Of a DNA stretch of 64,000 nucleotides, positions 26,112-35,356 are shown one piece after another. The translations under genes and the position numbers were made by a program. The number at the start of each line of letters is the position of its first letter. Within the stretch, counting starts at the first letter, position 1. Source of the DNA: Oscillospiraceae bacterium MB08-C2-2 (GTDB taxonomy: Bacteria; Bacillota; Clostridia; Oscillospirales; Ruminococcaceae); NCBI GenBank assembly GCA_035621215.1, contig CP141729.1, positions 2,564,944-2,628,943 of the forward strand, given 5' to 3'. The notes below the pieces were generated by a model that saw only the letters and a program-made list of their open reading frames with translations, ran no database searches and was not told the origin of the DNA.

Positions 26112-27682
26112 CGCCCGAGCACCTCCTTTGGCAGCCGCTCGGTAAAGGCAAAACCACCGATTAAGCAGAATTTCAGTTTATCCTGCTCGGTGACGACAAT
26201 CTGATTGACAATGCTGTGAAACAGAGTTTCGTCAAAGCCGGTCAGGTACGGCGCTTCCTGTTCCATTAGCTCAATCAGCAGCTTGCAGTCGGAAATCATC
26301 TCATCGTCCGCATCGCTTTCCAGCAGCCTGCGGCGGTTGCGCTTTAAAAGGTCGAGCTGTTGATTGATTTCATTGTTTTTCTGCATAAAAATAGCAGAGT
26401 CCATGTAACCTTTCGTCCTGAGACGATTCAGTACCAGACTCTGCTTGGTGAGTTCCGCTATTTCCTGATTGATGCTTCCGACTTTTGCATCGCTCATGGT
26501 GATTTTGGATTTGAGATCCATCAGCTCTGTTAAGGCGGAGGAGAGAATATAGCGGCTATTCTGTTTTAGCTTGTTAACCATTCGGATAAAGGCCTGTATA
26601 ATGGCATCTTCCCGGATTTGGCGGATTTCGCAAAGCTCCTTGCTGCGGAAGTGCTTATGGCAGACCCAATAGGTTTTGCCGTTGGTCACCCTGCGGGAGA
26701 AGTTCATACCGCATTTGCCGCATTTGATTTTTTGTGAGAATGCATACTGCCTGCCACGACCCTTGCTTGGGCAGAGGGCGTTACGGGTTTTCATCAGCTG
26801 CTGCGCCTGCTCAAACTCCGACCGGCTGATGATCGGCTCATGGGAGCTGGTGATGTAATAGCGGTCACGCTCACCCTTGTTGCGCTTGGTTTGAAAGGGC
26901 ATGGTATTGGTGGTGTAGGATTTCTGCAGCAGGGCATCGCCGATGTAACGCTCACTTTTGAGAATATAGCTGACTGCGGTATACAGCCATTTTATCTCTC
27001 CATTCTTGCAAGGGATGCCATCGGCGTTCAATTCGGTTGCTATTTGATCCATGCTCTTGCCGGAGAGGTAGCTTCCAAATATCCGGCGCACCACGGTTGC
27101 TTCCTTGGGATTGGGGATCAGGATATTATCGACAAGGTCGTATCCGTAGGGGGCGCAGCAGCAAGTGAAGCTGCCGTTCTGCATCCTCCGGGCGTAGCTC
27201 CAGCGCATATTGTTGGAGATGGAGGTGGATTCCTCCTGAGCGATGGAGCTGAAGGCTCCGATGATCATCTCATCGTGCATGTCCGCTGTCTTGAGTCCAT
27301 CTTCCTCAAATTCCACTTCGATGCCAAGGGCTTTCAGCTCCCGGACGGTGGAGAGGCAGTCGTGGATATTCCTTGCAAACCGGGAAACGGATTTTACAAG
27401 GATGCGGTCGATTTTGCTCTTTCTGCAGTCGGAAAGCATCCGCTGAAATTCCTCTCGCTTATCTGAACGGGTTCCGGTGATACCCTCATCGGCATAAATG
27501 TCCACCAGTTCCCATTCGTCATTTCCGGCTATCAGAGAGGTGTAATGCTCCATCTGCACGGAAAAGGAATTCAGCTGGTCAGCGGAATCGCTGCTGACTC
27601 TGGCGTAGGCGCAGACACGCAGCTTGGGCGGTGCATAGCGGTAAATGGCGTTTACCGGTTCAATAACCTGTACCTGCGGCAT
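26108..27682 (-). CDS. Large serine recombinase
   Basis: A 524-residue serine recombinase. The catalytic motif is VCAYARVSSDSADQ (about residue 29) with SVSRFARN downstream. A recombinase domain (ATVVRRIFGSYLSGKSMDQI), a zinc ribbon (CGKCGMNFSRR...WVCHKH...LC) and a coiled-coil C-terminus follow. AAAGGAGGT site before the ATG. It is first of the triplet. Together with the enzyme at 23605 it would provide two catalytically complete subunits, perhaps acting as a heteromer. Confidence 0.93.
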   Translation of the reverse strand: MPQVQVIEPVNAIYRYAPPKLRVCAYARVSSDSADQLNSFSVQMEHYTSLIAGNDEWELVDIYADEGITGTRSDKREEFQRMLSDCRKSKIDRILVKSVSRFARNIHDCLSTVRELKALGIEVEFEEDGLKTADMHDEMIIGAFSSIAQEESTSISNNMRWSYARRMQNGSFTCCCAPYGYDLVDNILIPNPKEATVVRRIFGSYLSGKSMDQIATELNADGIPCKNGEIKWLYTAVSYILKSERYIGDALLQKSYTTNTMPFQTKRNKGERDRYYITSSHEPIISRSEFEQAQQLMKTRNALCPSKGRGRQYAFSQKIKCGKCGMNFSRRVTNGKTYWVCHKHFRSKELCEIRQIREDAIIQAFIRMVNKLKQNSRYILSSALTELMDLKSKITMSDAKVGSINQEIAELTKQSLVLNRLRTKGYMDSAIFMQKNNEINQQLDLLKRNRRRLLESDADDEMISDCKLLIELMEQEAPYLTGFDETLFHSIVNQIVVTEQDKLKFCLIGGFAFTERLPKEVLGR

Positions 27683-27806
27683 GGCGGCACCTCCTTTAGT
27701 TTTCGTGTTTTCATGTATGGTGGCTCCTTTCGTGTGAGTTCAATACCTTTTAGGTATTAGCACACACGATACCACATAGATGCGGACATAGCTATCACAA
27801 AATTCA

Positions 27807-27962
27807 CTAAATAATCCGGAGCCTCGGCTTGTACTTTTCGACCACAAATCCATCTGCGATTTCAAATTCTTTAAGGCTGATTTTGCCTTGCTCCAGAAGA
27901 TAGGTGAGGAAGTTGTGCGCCATTAAATAACGGACTTCATTGACCGGTTCTGTTTTCGTCAT
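27807..27962 (-). CDS. Small SHOCT-like protein
   Basis: A 51-residue protein (MTKTEPVNEVRYLMAHNFLT, then YLLEQGKISLKEFEIADGF) whose central LLEQGKISLKEFE resembles the short SHOCT oligomerisation or binding motif. It lies 11 bp downstream of the catalytic-domain-only recombinase and upstream of the recombinase triplet, in the same direction, with a GGAGG site. Such peptides are common beside ICE recombinases. Function unknown. Confidence 0.7.
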   Translation of the reverse strand: MTKTEPVNEVRYLMAHNFLTYLLEQGKISLKEFEIADGFVVEKYKPRLRII

Positions 27963-27973
27963 AGCGTTTCCTC

Positions 27974-28345
27974 CTATCGCAATTGAAACGGCGGCATTGC
28001 AAAATCAGAGAGCTTGATTTCACCCTCCAGCGGAGAGTAAATGCTGATCCCGCAGCCGCTGATTGTTTGAATAAACTCTATTGTCTTTGCCGTATCCCGC
28101 CCGATTCGGCTCACCGAATCCACCAGTAAAACCTGAAAACTCCCGGCTTTCGCCGCTTCCAGAACGGCCTGTAGGCCGGGGCGGTTGAAGTTCAGGCCGC
28201 TGCCCAAGTCCTGAGAAGAACCGATAACCGTAAAATCCATCTGTGCGGCATAGGTTTCCAGTCTTTCATATTGCCCTTTCAAAGTGCCATGTACATCCTC
28301 CGGCGCATCGATGCGGCAGTAAATCCATGCGGATTTCTGATCCAT
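27974..28345 (-). CDS. Resolvase-domain protein with catalytic Ser replaced
   Basis: A 123-residue protein covering only the N-terminal resolvase/invertase fold (WIYCRIDAPED, LQAVLEAAKAGSFQVLLVDSVSRIGRD). In active enzymes the first motif reads YxRVS with Ser as nucleophile; here Asp13 stands at that position. The Arg-containing SVSRIGRD motif is retained. No DNA-binding domain follows. AAAGGAG site before the ATG. It is probably not a recombinase by itself; a regulatory or dimer-partner role is inferred. Confidence 0.8.
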   Translation of the reverse strand: MDQKSAWIYCRIDAPEDVHGTLKGQYERLETYAAQMDFTVIGSSQDLGSGLNFNRPGLQAVLEAAKAGSFQVLLVDSVSRIGRDTAKTIEFIQTISGCGISIYSPLEGEIKLSDFAMPPFQLR

Positions 28346-28360
28346 AGAAAATTACTCCTT

Positions 28361-28741
28361 TCACAAGCGCAGGCTCATTTGAGGTTCCGGCAGCAGGGCA
28401 TCCAGACCGAAGCTCACGGCTAAGGCTTCATTAATCTGCTGCATCTGTTGTTCACTCAAATGGCCTATGTACTCACGCAGACGGGAACGGTCAATGGTTC
28501 GCACCTGCTCCAGCAGCACAAGAGAATTCTGCCGCAGGCCATACTGCTGGCTGCACAGCCGGATGTGGGTAGGCAGATGACCTTTTTCAGTGCGGCTGGT
28601 GATGGCGGCCACAATAACGGTAGGGCTGTAGCGGTTGCCGATATTGTTTTGGACAATCAAAATCGGCCTGATACCGCCCTGTTCGCACCCGACAACCGGA
28701 GTTAAATCGGCGTAGAACATATCGCCTTTGTAGATACGCAT
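28361..28741 (-). CDS. PemK/MazF-family endoribonuclease toxin
   Basis: A 126-residue protein of the MazF/PemK fold: YKGDMFYADLTPV, GGIRPILIVQNN (catalytic Arg region), VAAITSRTEK (conserved Thr) and SLVLLEQVRTIDRSRL. The family cleaves mRNA at short motifs. GGAGGAGG site before the ATG. No MazE-like antitoxin gene is visible immediately upstream, where the usual partner lies; either it acts without one, the partner is elsewhere, or control is at RNA level. The position in the ICE regulatory-recombination block suggests element maintenance. Confidence 0.87.
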   Translation of the reverse strand: MRIYKGDMFYADLTPVVGCEQGGIRPILIVQNNIGNRYSPTVIVAAITSRTEKGHLPTHIRLCSQQYGLRQNSLVLLEQVRTIDRSRLREYIGHLSEQQMQQINEALAVSFGLDALLPEPQMSLRL

Positions 28742-28791
28742 TTCACATTCCTCCTCCTTTTTGCGAAATCATTGTTATACCACAAGGATAA

Positions 28792-29080
28792 GGACAGCCG
28801 CCGATTGTGACCGGGTTACCCGCAGGGCGGCTGTCCTCATAGTTTCTGATATAACAAAACTCTTGTTCTTCGTTTTCTGCTGCTTCTATTCGACACTACT
28901 TCCCGAAGCAGAACACCACAGGCAGAGCGCCTGCGGTATAAGGACGATTTCGTCCTTTGGGCAGTCAGCTTAAACCAGCCTTGGTTATTGGCTGTCATGG
29001 GACTCTCACCCCCACCGGGTTCTCCGGCGGCTGCACCCATTGCGATGTCTGTGGCTGTGCAGAAGTATCATTATAGGCTG
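28792..29080 (-). other. Structured intergenic region, possible non-coding RNA
   Basis: The gap between the toxin and the sigma-like gene (28742-29364) has no convincing gene but dense dyads: GGACAGCCGCC (28792-28802) with GGCGGCTGTCC (28826-28836), CCACAGGC (28916-28923) with GCCTGCGG (28929-28936), and AAGGACGA (28940-28947) with TCGTCCTT (28950-28957). The minus strand also shows GGTGGGGGTGAGAGTCCC, reminiscent of structured catalytic or regulatory RNAs such as group II intron relics. The family is not identified. 29081-29310 shows nothing further. Confidence 0.4.
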
Positions 29081-29310
29081 TTCAGGTCATGGCGGGGCAA
29101 TCCACCACGGATTGCTTTATGGACGGACATTTTTCGCTCGGCACCTTTGATGCTATCGTATTGACGAATAGCTCTGACCTATCCGCAGATGGTCTTGGCG
29201 TGTCCTCCAAAGTCGCTTTCCCCTCATCGGAGCTGAACAGCTAACGTATTTAAGCTGCTGGATATGACCGAATGGCTTCGGTATTTTTCAAGGAACACGA
29301 GAGAGATAGA

Positions 29311-29348
29311 AAATCCCCCTCACTTCTATAAAGGAAAAAGTGAGGGGG
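29311..29348 (-). terminator. Terminator after the sigma-like gene
   Basis: The 11-bp perfect stem CCCCCTCACTT (29315-29325) and AAGTGAGGGGG (29338-29348) is followed, on the minus strand, by ATTTTCT. It lies 17 bp after the sigma-like stop and separates it from the structured region and toxin. Confidence 0.75.
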
Positions 29349-29364
29349 CGTACAACCGAAAAAA

Positions 29365-29778
29365 TTAGTAATCAATCATTTTTTTCAGTTTGTCCAGTAT
29401 CTTCTTTTTGCGTTTACTGATGGCCTGTTGCGTGACCAATAGTTCTGCTGCCAGATCTGCTTCCTTTTTATCATTGAAAAACAGTTTATCAATGAGGAAG
29501 CGTTCATCTTCCGGCAAGGATTGAAGAGCAATCCACAGTGTTTTCAGTTGCTCCTGATGAATGAGCTTATCCACAATATCCGGCTGAACACGGACGATGA
29601 GGTAATCGATGTTGACACCATCGTCTTGGAACCGTTCCAGCGACAGCTCATTCTGGCGGATCAGTTTATTCTGATAACGTTCTGCTTCACGCTCTTTATG
29701 GTAGGCACGGTAGATAGCCTCGCTGACCTCTACCCGCTGCCGTTTTACTACGATGGTATATTTTTTGTTCTCTGACAT
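29365..29778 (-). CDS. Sigma-70 region 4-like regulator (ICE type)
   Basis: A 137-residue protein. The N-terminal half is charged (VEVSEAIYRAYHKEREAERYQNKL) and resembles sigma-like proteins of Tn916-type ICEs. The C-terminal half has a region-4 HTH (LPEDERFLIDKLFFN, EADLAAELLVTQQAISKRKKKIL). The ATG at 29778 is chosen because the upstream ATG overlaps the GGAGG site. Likely controls element genes such as those for recombination. It is followed by a strong terminator. Confidence 0.83.
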   Translation of the reverse strand: MSENKKYTIVVKRQRVEVSEAIYRAYHKEREAERYQNKLIRQNELSLERFQDDGVNIDYLIVRVQPDIVDKLIHQEQLKTLWIALQSLPEDERFLIDKLFFNDKKEADLAAELLVTQQAISKRKKKILDKLKKMIDY

Positions 29779-30084
29779 ATGCTTGTCCTCCAAATTTTCA
29801 AAATGTGATTGAAAACGAAGGACAAGAGGCGGCGACCGGCACCGGGGTATGATTCTGTGCAGAAAAAAAAGAGCATACCTATGGACATGACCGTCCGTTG
29901 GTACACTCTTATATAATATTTCATGTTTTATGTGCTCTAATGGTTCGTGTTGGTGGGCATAGTTATCCGCTGAGGAACACAGGTTTTTTTTAACGAATCA
30001 CCTATGTAAATAGCGGTTATGCAGATTGCTTAATGTCGCTGCAGCAAATGCGCAGCGGTGTAGCCTGTAAAGACCAACACATAA
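29779..30084. other. Intergenic region upstream of the sigma-like gene
   Basis: No gene seen. It contains a stem-loop around 29870-29910 (TACC ... GGTA with an inner TGGAC/GTCC pairing) after an A-run. It may hold a promoter for the sigma-like gene or the terminator of upstream read-through. Confidence 0.4.
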
Positions 30085-30118
30085 GAAATCCCTCCAAACT
30101 TTACGGGTTTGGAGGGAT
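30085..30118 (-). terminator. Terminator downstream of the ABC exporter operon
   Basis: ATCCCTCCAAAC pairs with GTTTGGAGGGAT, followed on the minus strand by TTTCTTATG. A further GC-rich stem (CCCGCC ... GGCGGG, about 30145-30182) lies between it and the permease stop at 30261. Together they end the regulator-exporter transcript. Confidence 0.7.
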
Positions 30119-30260
30119 GGTAAAAGATATTCGAGCATGGGGAAAGCCCCGCCAAAGCGCCGTTTTTTTTATTCGGCGGGTATACCAAACTGTTTGCTCT
30201 TAACTGCAAATCATCATATTGCATTTAATTAAGATACTGACTACGAATATATAGAATAAG

Positions 30261-32738
30261 CTACTCAACTGTTTCTATTGATTCCACGATATTCATTTTA
30301 GCAATCTTCTTTAACGGGATATAAGTTGCTATTAAACAGGCAAGAATTGAAATAACTGCTGCTTCTGCAATGGAAAGGAGTGGGATTGATACGAGCTGTA
30401 ATGTATCTGTACCAGCAGAGCTGACGAAAATTGTACAAATATATCCTGCAATAGCTCCAATTATGGAAGCTATAATTCCGTAATATGCCCCCTCCCAAAG
30501 AAAGGTTTTATAAAGGCTTCCTGCACTCATGCCGATAGCTCGTTGAACCCCGATTTCGGTTATACGTGTATGGATGTTTGTGTACACCGTGTTAATGATG
30601 TTTAGAATACCAATTAATCCCACAAATAAAATCAATCCCCACGCCAGCAATCTGATTTGTTCATAACTTTCCTTAAGCTGTTGATCTGTGTTTGCATAAG
30701 AAAGCCATGTGCCGCCGTTTTTACTGCAAAGCTCTTGTACTGCCTGTTCTACGAAAGAACGATCTGCATCCTGTGTAAGTGTTGGATAAAGCTCTGTGTA
30801 ACCAGGTCTTTGTGTAATCTTATCGTAGACAGTATCAGATACTACAACCTGAATGCCATTGATAAATCCCTCATTTTCAAGCGTAATAGGAGAATCCAGC
30901 AATCCAACCACCTTTAAAGAAGTGTCATTTACTACAACATTATCGCCTACCGACAGGACAGTATTCTTTACTTCTGTCCCACCAAAGGAAATGGGGATAG
31001 GATTTTGAATGAAACATGCTGCACCATTTGTTAATGCTTGCAAATCTGATTCAGAAAGTGTAGGAACTAAACCTTTCAATCTTTCGCCGTCAATACCGAT
31101 CATCTGCATCGTTTCGCCCGGCTGTGGCGTGATAGAGGTTTCGATATCTTTCAATTCTCCATTTTCATCCTGCTGATACAGGCTGTATTTTAAAGTGGAT
31201 ATAGACTGAATGCCCAAAACATTTTTTAATTCTACCAGTTCTTCTGGAGAGAATCCAATGGTTTGGCTGGTCATGGAATAATCCCCAAGGTGCATTTTCT
31301 GAACATCGTCAGAAACATCCAAAAGTCCTGAAAAACTTTGCAATGCTACGAATACGGTAATACTCATGACAAGAGAAAGAATAGTAACCGCTGTTCTACC
31401 TCGGTTTCGCTTCATATTCATTCGTGCATAAAAGGCTTCAAAATTGCGAATATGTTTTGTTTTTCTATTTCGCCGTTTGACGGTGGTTGTTTGCCCCAAC
31501 ATAGCAATTGTGGGTGATACTTTTGCCGCATATCGGGCGGCAGGCATTGCAGAAACCAGCGCAAATATAATTGTAATTCCTGCACTGACTAACAATGGGA
31601 CTGTTTTGCTTCCCGCATTTTGAGCGATCATCGCTGCAAGCTCTGCTTCAGAGCTTGCTAAAAAGATAGCAGGATTGAAAAAGCCACTTGCAGCTGTTGT
31701 CACACCCTGAGCGGATAATCCAAGCAAAATTCCAATCGGAATACCGATGCCACATAGAATCACAAGCTGTAAAGAAACGAGAAGATACAACTTTCCTTTC
31801 TCAGCACCAATTGCCCTTAACACACCATATTCTTTGACTCGTTTTATGACTGCAATTTTAAGAATATTGTAGACCACCAGTCCGGCCGCAAGTAGAACCA
31901 GCGCACCAATCAGAACACCCGCCAAAGCCATATAAGAAAATCCCGATCCGGTTTCAGTGGTTGCTTCCGATTTATACTCAATTCCAACCGCAGAAAGCAT
32001 CGTGTCGTTATATTGAATGCAGTATTCCGGTATGTTGTACTGTAAAGCCAAATCATCTATTGTTTTTTGAAATGACTTTTTCTCAGCCGTGCGGATATCA
32101 ATGGAGTATAGCATATACTTATCAGGCAGCACTTTTTCTGATGTACCTGTGCCGACGATACCCATAACAGTACCGCTTACATAACCCACATAATTTGATT
32201 TCAGAATTCCTGTTAGGATAAAGTCGTGGGTGTAGTCATAGCCAGCTTCGGTATCTCTCAAAAGAGAGATGTGAAGATTAAGGGAAATGGTGTCGCCAAT
32301 TTTACCTTGAAAATCAAGCATATCCAAGATGTTTTGTGGCAAGGCAATTTCCTCTGCCTTTTCAGGAAGTTTTCCACTTTCAAGCTGTGAATCCGATGGA
32401 TAAGCAGAAAGGGCGTTTCCCATATATTCTCTAAGCAAAACAGATATTTTGCTGTTTTTTATATCTGCCCTTCCGATGGAAATAACACTGCCTGCATAAG
32501 CAAGACGAGGATCTACTGATAATTCACTTGCCTGCTCTTTGGTCAGTTGATGCAAGGTTGCATATCTATTTCCATTCAGATTAATTGCTTGGCTTTGCTG
32601 CATAGCACTCAAAATACCAATTGACTGCCCAATTACGGTTGTCATCATGGTGGATAGAATCACTGCAATTAAAATTAGTATAGAGGTGACTTTTTGCGCC
32701 CATAGTTCTTTCCATGCAAGGGTACGATAGGATTTCAT
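30261..32738 (-). CDS. FtsX-like ABC exporter permease
   Basis: An 825-residue membrane protein with the FtsX/MacB permease layout: an N-terminal TM segment (about 15-40), a large extracytoplasmic domain, three TM segments in the middle (about 265-400), a second extracytoplasmic domain, and three TM segments at the C-terminus. Such permeases pair with one ATPase subunit and export or detach peptide antibiotics or lipids. It overlaps the ATPase gene by 4 bp. The preceding two-component genes suggest induction by a cell-envelope peptide. The DNA is AT-rich compared with the conjugation genes, consistent with cargo. Confidence 0.88.
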   Translation of the reverse strand: MKSYRTLAWKELWAQKVTSILILIAVILSTMMTTVIGQSIGILSAMQQSQAINLNGNRYATLHQLTKEQASELSVDPRLAYAGSVISIGRADIKNSKISVLLREYMGNALSAYPSDSQLESGKLPEKAEEIALPQNILDMLDFQGKIGDTISLNLHISLLRDTEAGYDYTHDFILTGILKSNYVGYVSGTVMGIVGTGTSEKVLPDKYMLYSIDIRTAEKKSFQKTIDDLALQYNIPEYCIQYNDTMLSAVGIEYKSEATTETGSGFSYMALAGVLIGALVLLAAGLVVYNILKIAVIKRVKEYGVLRAIGAEKGKLYLLVSLQLVILCGIGIPIGILLGLSAQGVTTAASGFFNPAIFLASSEAELAAMIAQNAGSKTVPLLVSAGITIIFALVSAMPAARYAAKVSPTIAMLGQTTTVKRRNRKTKHIRNFEAFYARMNMKRNRGRTAVTILSLVMSITVFVALQSFSGLLDVSDDVQKMHLGDYSMTSQTIGFSPEELVELKNVLGIQSISTLKYSLYQQDENGELKDIETSITPQPGETMQMIGIDGERLKGLVPTLSESDLQALTNGAACFIQNPIPISFGGTEVKNTVLSVGDNVVVNDTSLKVVGLLDSPITLENEGFINGIQVVVSDTVYDKITQRPGYTELYPTLTQDADRSFVEQAVQELCSKNGGTWLSYANTDQQLKESYEQIRLLAWGLILFVGLIGILNIINTVYTNIHTRITEIGVQRAIGMSAGSLYKTFLWEGAYYGIIASIIGAIAGYICTIFVSSAGTDTLQLVSIPLLSIAEAAVISILACLIATYIPLKKIAKMNIVESIETVE

Positions 32739-33409
32739 TTCGCTGTCACCTCCGAGAGAACACCGTCCACAATAACAAATTGCCTGTCTGCCATTGTAGC
32801 TATCCGGTTATCATGGGTAATAATCACAAGTGTCTTTCCCATTTTGTGCTGTATATTTTTGAGCATTTCCATTACCTCGCCGCCGCTTTTACTATCAAGA
32901 TTTCCGGTTGGTTCATCGGCAAAAATAATATCCGGCTCAGCAATCAGGGCACGGGCAATGGCTACACGCTGTTGCTGCCCACCCGACAGCTCATGGGGCA
33001 AATGGGTTAATCGGTCGCTGATGCCGAGTAAATCCGTAAGCCGTTTCAGATATGTTTCATTAGGCTCTTTCTTGTCAAGTAACAGCGGCATGGTGATATT
33101 TTCCTTTGCTGTCAGAACAGGAAGCAGATTAAATTGCTGAAAGATAAAACCAATTCTTTGTCTGCGAAAAGCAGATAGTTCCTTGTCACTGAAGCTGTAA
33201 ATTTCTTTCCCGTCATAAGAAAGGTTGCCTGATGTGGGTTTATCCAGACCCGAAAGAATATGCAGCAATGTGCTTTTTCCACTGCCCGATGGGCCCATAA
33301 TCGATATAAAATCACTGGACGCAATTTCTAAGTTAACCTTGTTTAAAGCAATAACTTTGTTTTCGTCGTTGCCATAAATCTTTGAAATTTCTTTGGCTTC
33401 AATTATCAT
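32735..33409 (-). CDS. ABC exporter ATP-binding protein (LolD/MacB type)
   Basis: About 224 residues from the ATG at 33409 ([13 protein letters not shown]), which has an AAGGAGAG site; an upstream in-frame start adds 18 unrelated residues. Walker A is [11 protein letters not shown], the Q-loop [10 protein letters not shown], the signature [15 protein letters not shown], and Walker [15 protein letters not shown], with the His switch VIITHD. It energises the FtsX-like permease it overlaps. The Shine-Dalgarno lies within a terminator-like hairpin (33410-33447). Confidence 0.94.
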   Translation of the reverse strand: MIIEAKEISKIYGNDENKVIALNKVNLEIASSDFISIMGPSGSGKSTLLHILSGLDKPTSGNLSYDGKEIYSFSDKELSAFRRQRIGFIFQQFNLLPVLTAKENITMPLLLDKKEPNETYLKRLTDLLGISDRLTHLPHELSGGQQQRVAIARALIAEPDIIFADEPTGNLDSKSGGEVMEMLKNIQHKMGKTLVIITHDNRIATMADRQFVIVDGVLSEVTAK

Positions 33410-33447
33410 AAAAAACACTCTCCTTATTTTTGTTATAAGGAGAGTGT
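33410..33447 (-). promoter_or_regulatory. Attenuator hairpin covering the ABC gene ribosome-binding site
   Basis: On the minus strand ACACTCTCCTTA (33447-33436 in transcript order) folds on TAAGGAGAGTGT (33426-33415) with a 9-base loop and is followed by TTTTTT directly before the ATG at 33409. It has the form of an intrinsic terminator, and its 3' arm contains the AAGGAGAG Shine-Dalgarno. It could reduce both transcription into and translation of the exporter genes unless relieved. Confidence 0.7.
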
Positions 33448-33470
33448 AAAATATAAATCTCAAAAATCTC

Positions 33471-34634
33471 TCAAGATTGTAAAATTAAAAAACGAGCGGT
33501 TACTTTTGCCCCGTTTGGGATGTTTTCTACTTTTAAATTTCCTCCATGTTTTTGGCAAAGTAGGGAGCATACATAAAGTCCCATGCCAAAATGTTCTTGC
33601 TCGTCCCGGTTATCATCTCTTAAAAAGGGGCGAATTCCTTTTTGAAGAAGCGCAGGTGAAAAGCCAGTTCCGTCATCAGATACGCATACAATAATTTTTT
33701 CTGTATCATAGGACAGGTTTATTTGGATTGTTGTTTCCGCATATCTTAAAGCATTGCTGACAAGATTTTCGATTACGTTTTGAAGAATAGACTTATCGAC
33801 AGATACTTCAGTATCAACTCTTGTGGAAGTAAACTTTATTTCTATTTTTTCATAATTGCCGAGAAAGGATATGCTTTGTTCTAATTCCTTTAAAAGAACC
33901 GACCAGCGTGTAACTTGCGGAGCATAGTTCCAATCCTCTATTTTTTGAGCGGTAGACATTGCTTCTACATAGGTTTCTATTCGGGAAGTGTACTGGGTTA
34001 TCAGAGAAAGGGACTCTTTCATGTTAGAATAATCCGGTTTCTCACCTGACAAATTCTTCTCCAATAATTTTGCGCATCCTTTTAAAACTGTTACAGGATT
34101 TCTTAAATCATGGGAGAACGCAGCATTCAGCCTTTTTCGTTCTTCCATCTGTCTCCAAAGATCTTGGTTATTCGATTGAAGTTCTATGCGCATTGTTTCA
34201 AAAGCGGCGCAAAGTTCTCCAAGTTCATCGCTTGAAAGCTTTTCTACCGTAAAATCCAAGTCTTGCTTCCGTATCCGGTCGGCACTGTTTTGTAAAACAA
34301 CAAGAGGCTTTTTTAACTTAATACGATAAAAGGTAATGTCAGCCAAGACCAATGATACTACCACAAAGAAAAGTGGCAGGGCAAATTGCAAAATATCGAA
34401 TAATAAATAGTTTGCATTACGATTATTTTCTTCTGTTGTTGCGTTTTGGTATGAAGAAGCAATCTCGCCATTTTCATCTACAGTAATTTCATATTGAGGG
34501 TATGATTCGACCTTGCTTCGAAGTTCCACACATGCCACAAAGGATATGGCAGATAATAACAGCCCAACACACAAAAAGAGTGCGCTAATTACAAAAAATG
34601 ACTGTTTTAAGCTTCTATTTTTCAACCATTCCAT
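33471..34634 (-). CDS. Sensor histidine kinase
   Basis: A 387-residue membrane kinase. TM1 (about 12-34), an extracytoplasmic loop of about 50 residues, TM2 (about 83-107), a HAMP-like linker (LQNSADRIRKQDLDF), an H-box AFSHDLRNPVTVLKG (about residue 175) and a HATPase domain with NLVSNALRYAE, VSDDGTGF and FGMGLYVCSLL. It starts 13 bp inside the end of the response regulator gene. The cognate partner is the regulator; the likely target is the downstream exporter. Confidence 0.93.
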   Translation of the reverse strand: MEWLKNRSLKQSFFVISALFLCVGLLLSAISFVACVELRSKVESYPQYEITVDENGEIASSYQNATTEENNRNANYLLFDILQFALPLFFVVVSLVLADITFYRIKLKKPLVVLQNSADRIRKQDLDFTVEKLSSDELGELCAAFETMRIELQSNNQDLWRQMEERKRLNAAFSHDLRNPVTVLKGCAKLLEKNLSGEKPDYSNMKESLSLITQYTSRIETYVEAMSTAQKIEDWNYAPQVTRWSVLLKELEQSISFLGNYEKIEIKFTSTRVDTEVSVDKSILQNVIENLVSNALRYAETTIQINLSYDTEKIIVCVSDDGTGFSPALLQKGIRPFLRDDNRDEQEHFGMGLYVCSLLCQKHGGNLKVENIPNGAKVTARFLILQS

Positions 34635-35296
34635 TTATAACCCACCCCCCAAACTGTTTCAATATAGCTGTGAAGTGAAAGTGCGGCAAGCTTTGCTCTT
34701 ATCTTACGAATATGCTCCATAATGGTATCACTATTCCCATCACCATCAAGTCCCCACACCAAATCGTATATTCGTTCTCTATCAAACACCTGTCCTGCAT
34801 TCATGGATAAAAGTTCGACAATATCAAATTCCTTTTTTGAAAGAAAAACATCGTATTCTTTTATAGTAACCTGCCTCTTGGAATAGTCTATTGCCATATC
34901 TTCAAAGAACCGAACAGTCGACTGCTCCTGTCTGCGGTTTTCACGCCTTAAGTGTGCTGTTACCCTTGCACCTAATTCATCAAGGTCAAAGGGTTTTACA
35001 ATATAATCATCTGCGCCAGCACTGAACCCATTTATCTTGTCGTTCGTTTCAATACGGGCAGTTAAAAATAAAATAGGGCATGTAATATGTTCTCGAATGC
35101 GCCGGCAGACGGTAAGGCCATCTATATCAGGCATATTGATATCCAGTAAAATTATATCAGGATTATGTGCCGCTTTTTGTAATGCTTCATTTCCGTTATA
35201 TGCGGTGTAAACAGAATACCCTGACATTTCAAAATAATTTTTCATCATGGTGACAATACCTTTTTCATCGTCTACCAATAATATCTTTTTACTCAT
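34622..35296 (-). CDS. OmpR-family response regulator
   Basis: A 224-residue regulator. The receiver domain has VDDEKG, the phospho-acceptor Asp in ILLDINMPDIDG (about residue 53) and VKPFD. A C-terminal winged helix (MSKKEFDIVELLSMNAGQVFDRE, GVGYKW) binds DNA. First gene of the leftward regulator-kinase-ATPase-permease operon, overlapping the kinase by 13 bp. AGGAGG site before the ATG. Confidence 0.95.
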   Translation of the reverse strand: MSKKILLVDDEKGIVTMMKNYFEMSGYSVYTAYNGNEALQKAAHNPDIILLDINMPDIDGLTVCRRIREHITCPILFLTARIETNDKINGFSAGADDYIVKPFDLDELGARVTAHLRRENRRQEQSTVRFFEDMAIDYSKRQVTIKEYDVFLSKKEFDIVELLSMNAGQVFDRERIYDLVWGLDGDGNSDTIMEHIRKIRAKLAALSLHSYIETVWGVGYKWNG

Positions 35297-35356
35297 ATCT
35301 TCAAACCTCCTTTCGCAGAATGCTTTTTATTATCTCAACTAAATCTCAAGATTTCC

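Noticed and set aside
28837-29040. 67-codon basic reading frame on the minus strand
   Set aside because: It lies across several strong stem-loops, has no good ribosome-binding site and no recognisable fold; the structure of the region explains the open frame better.
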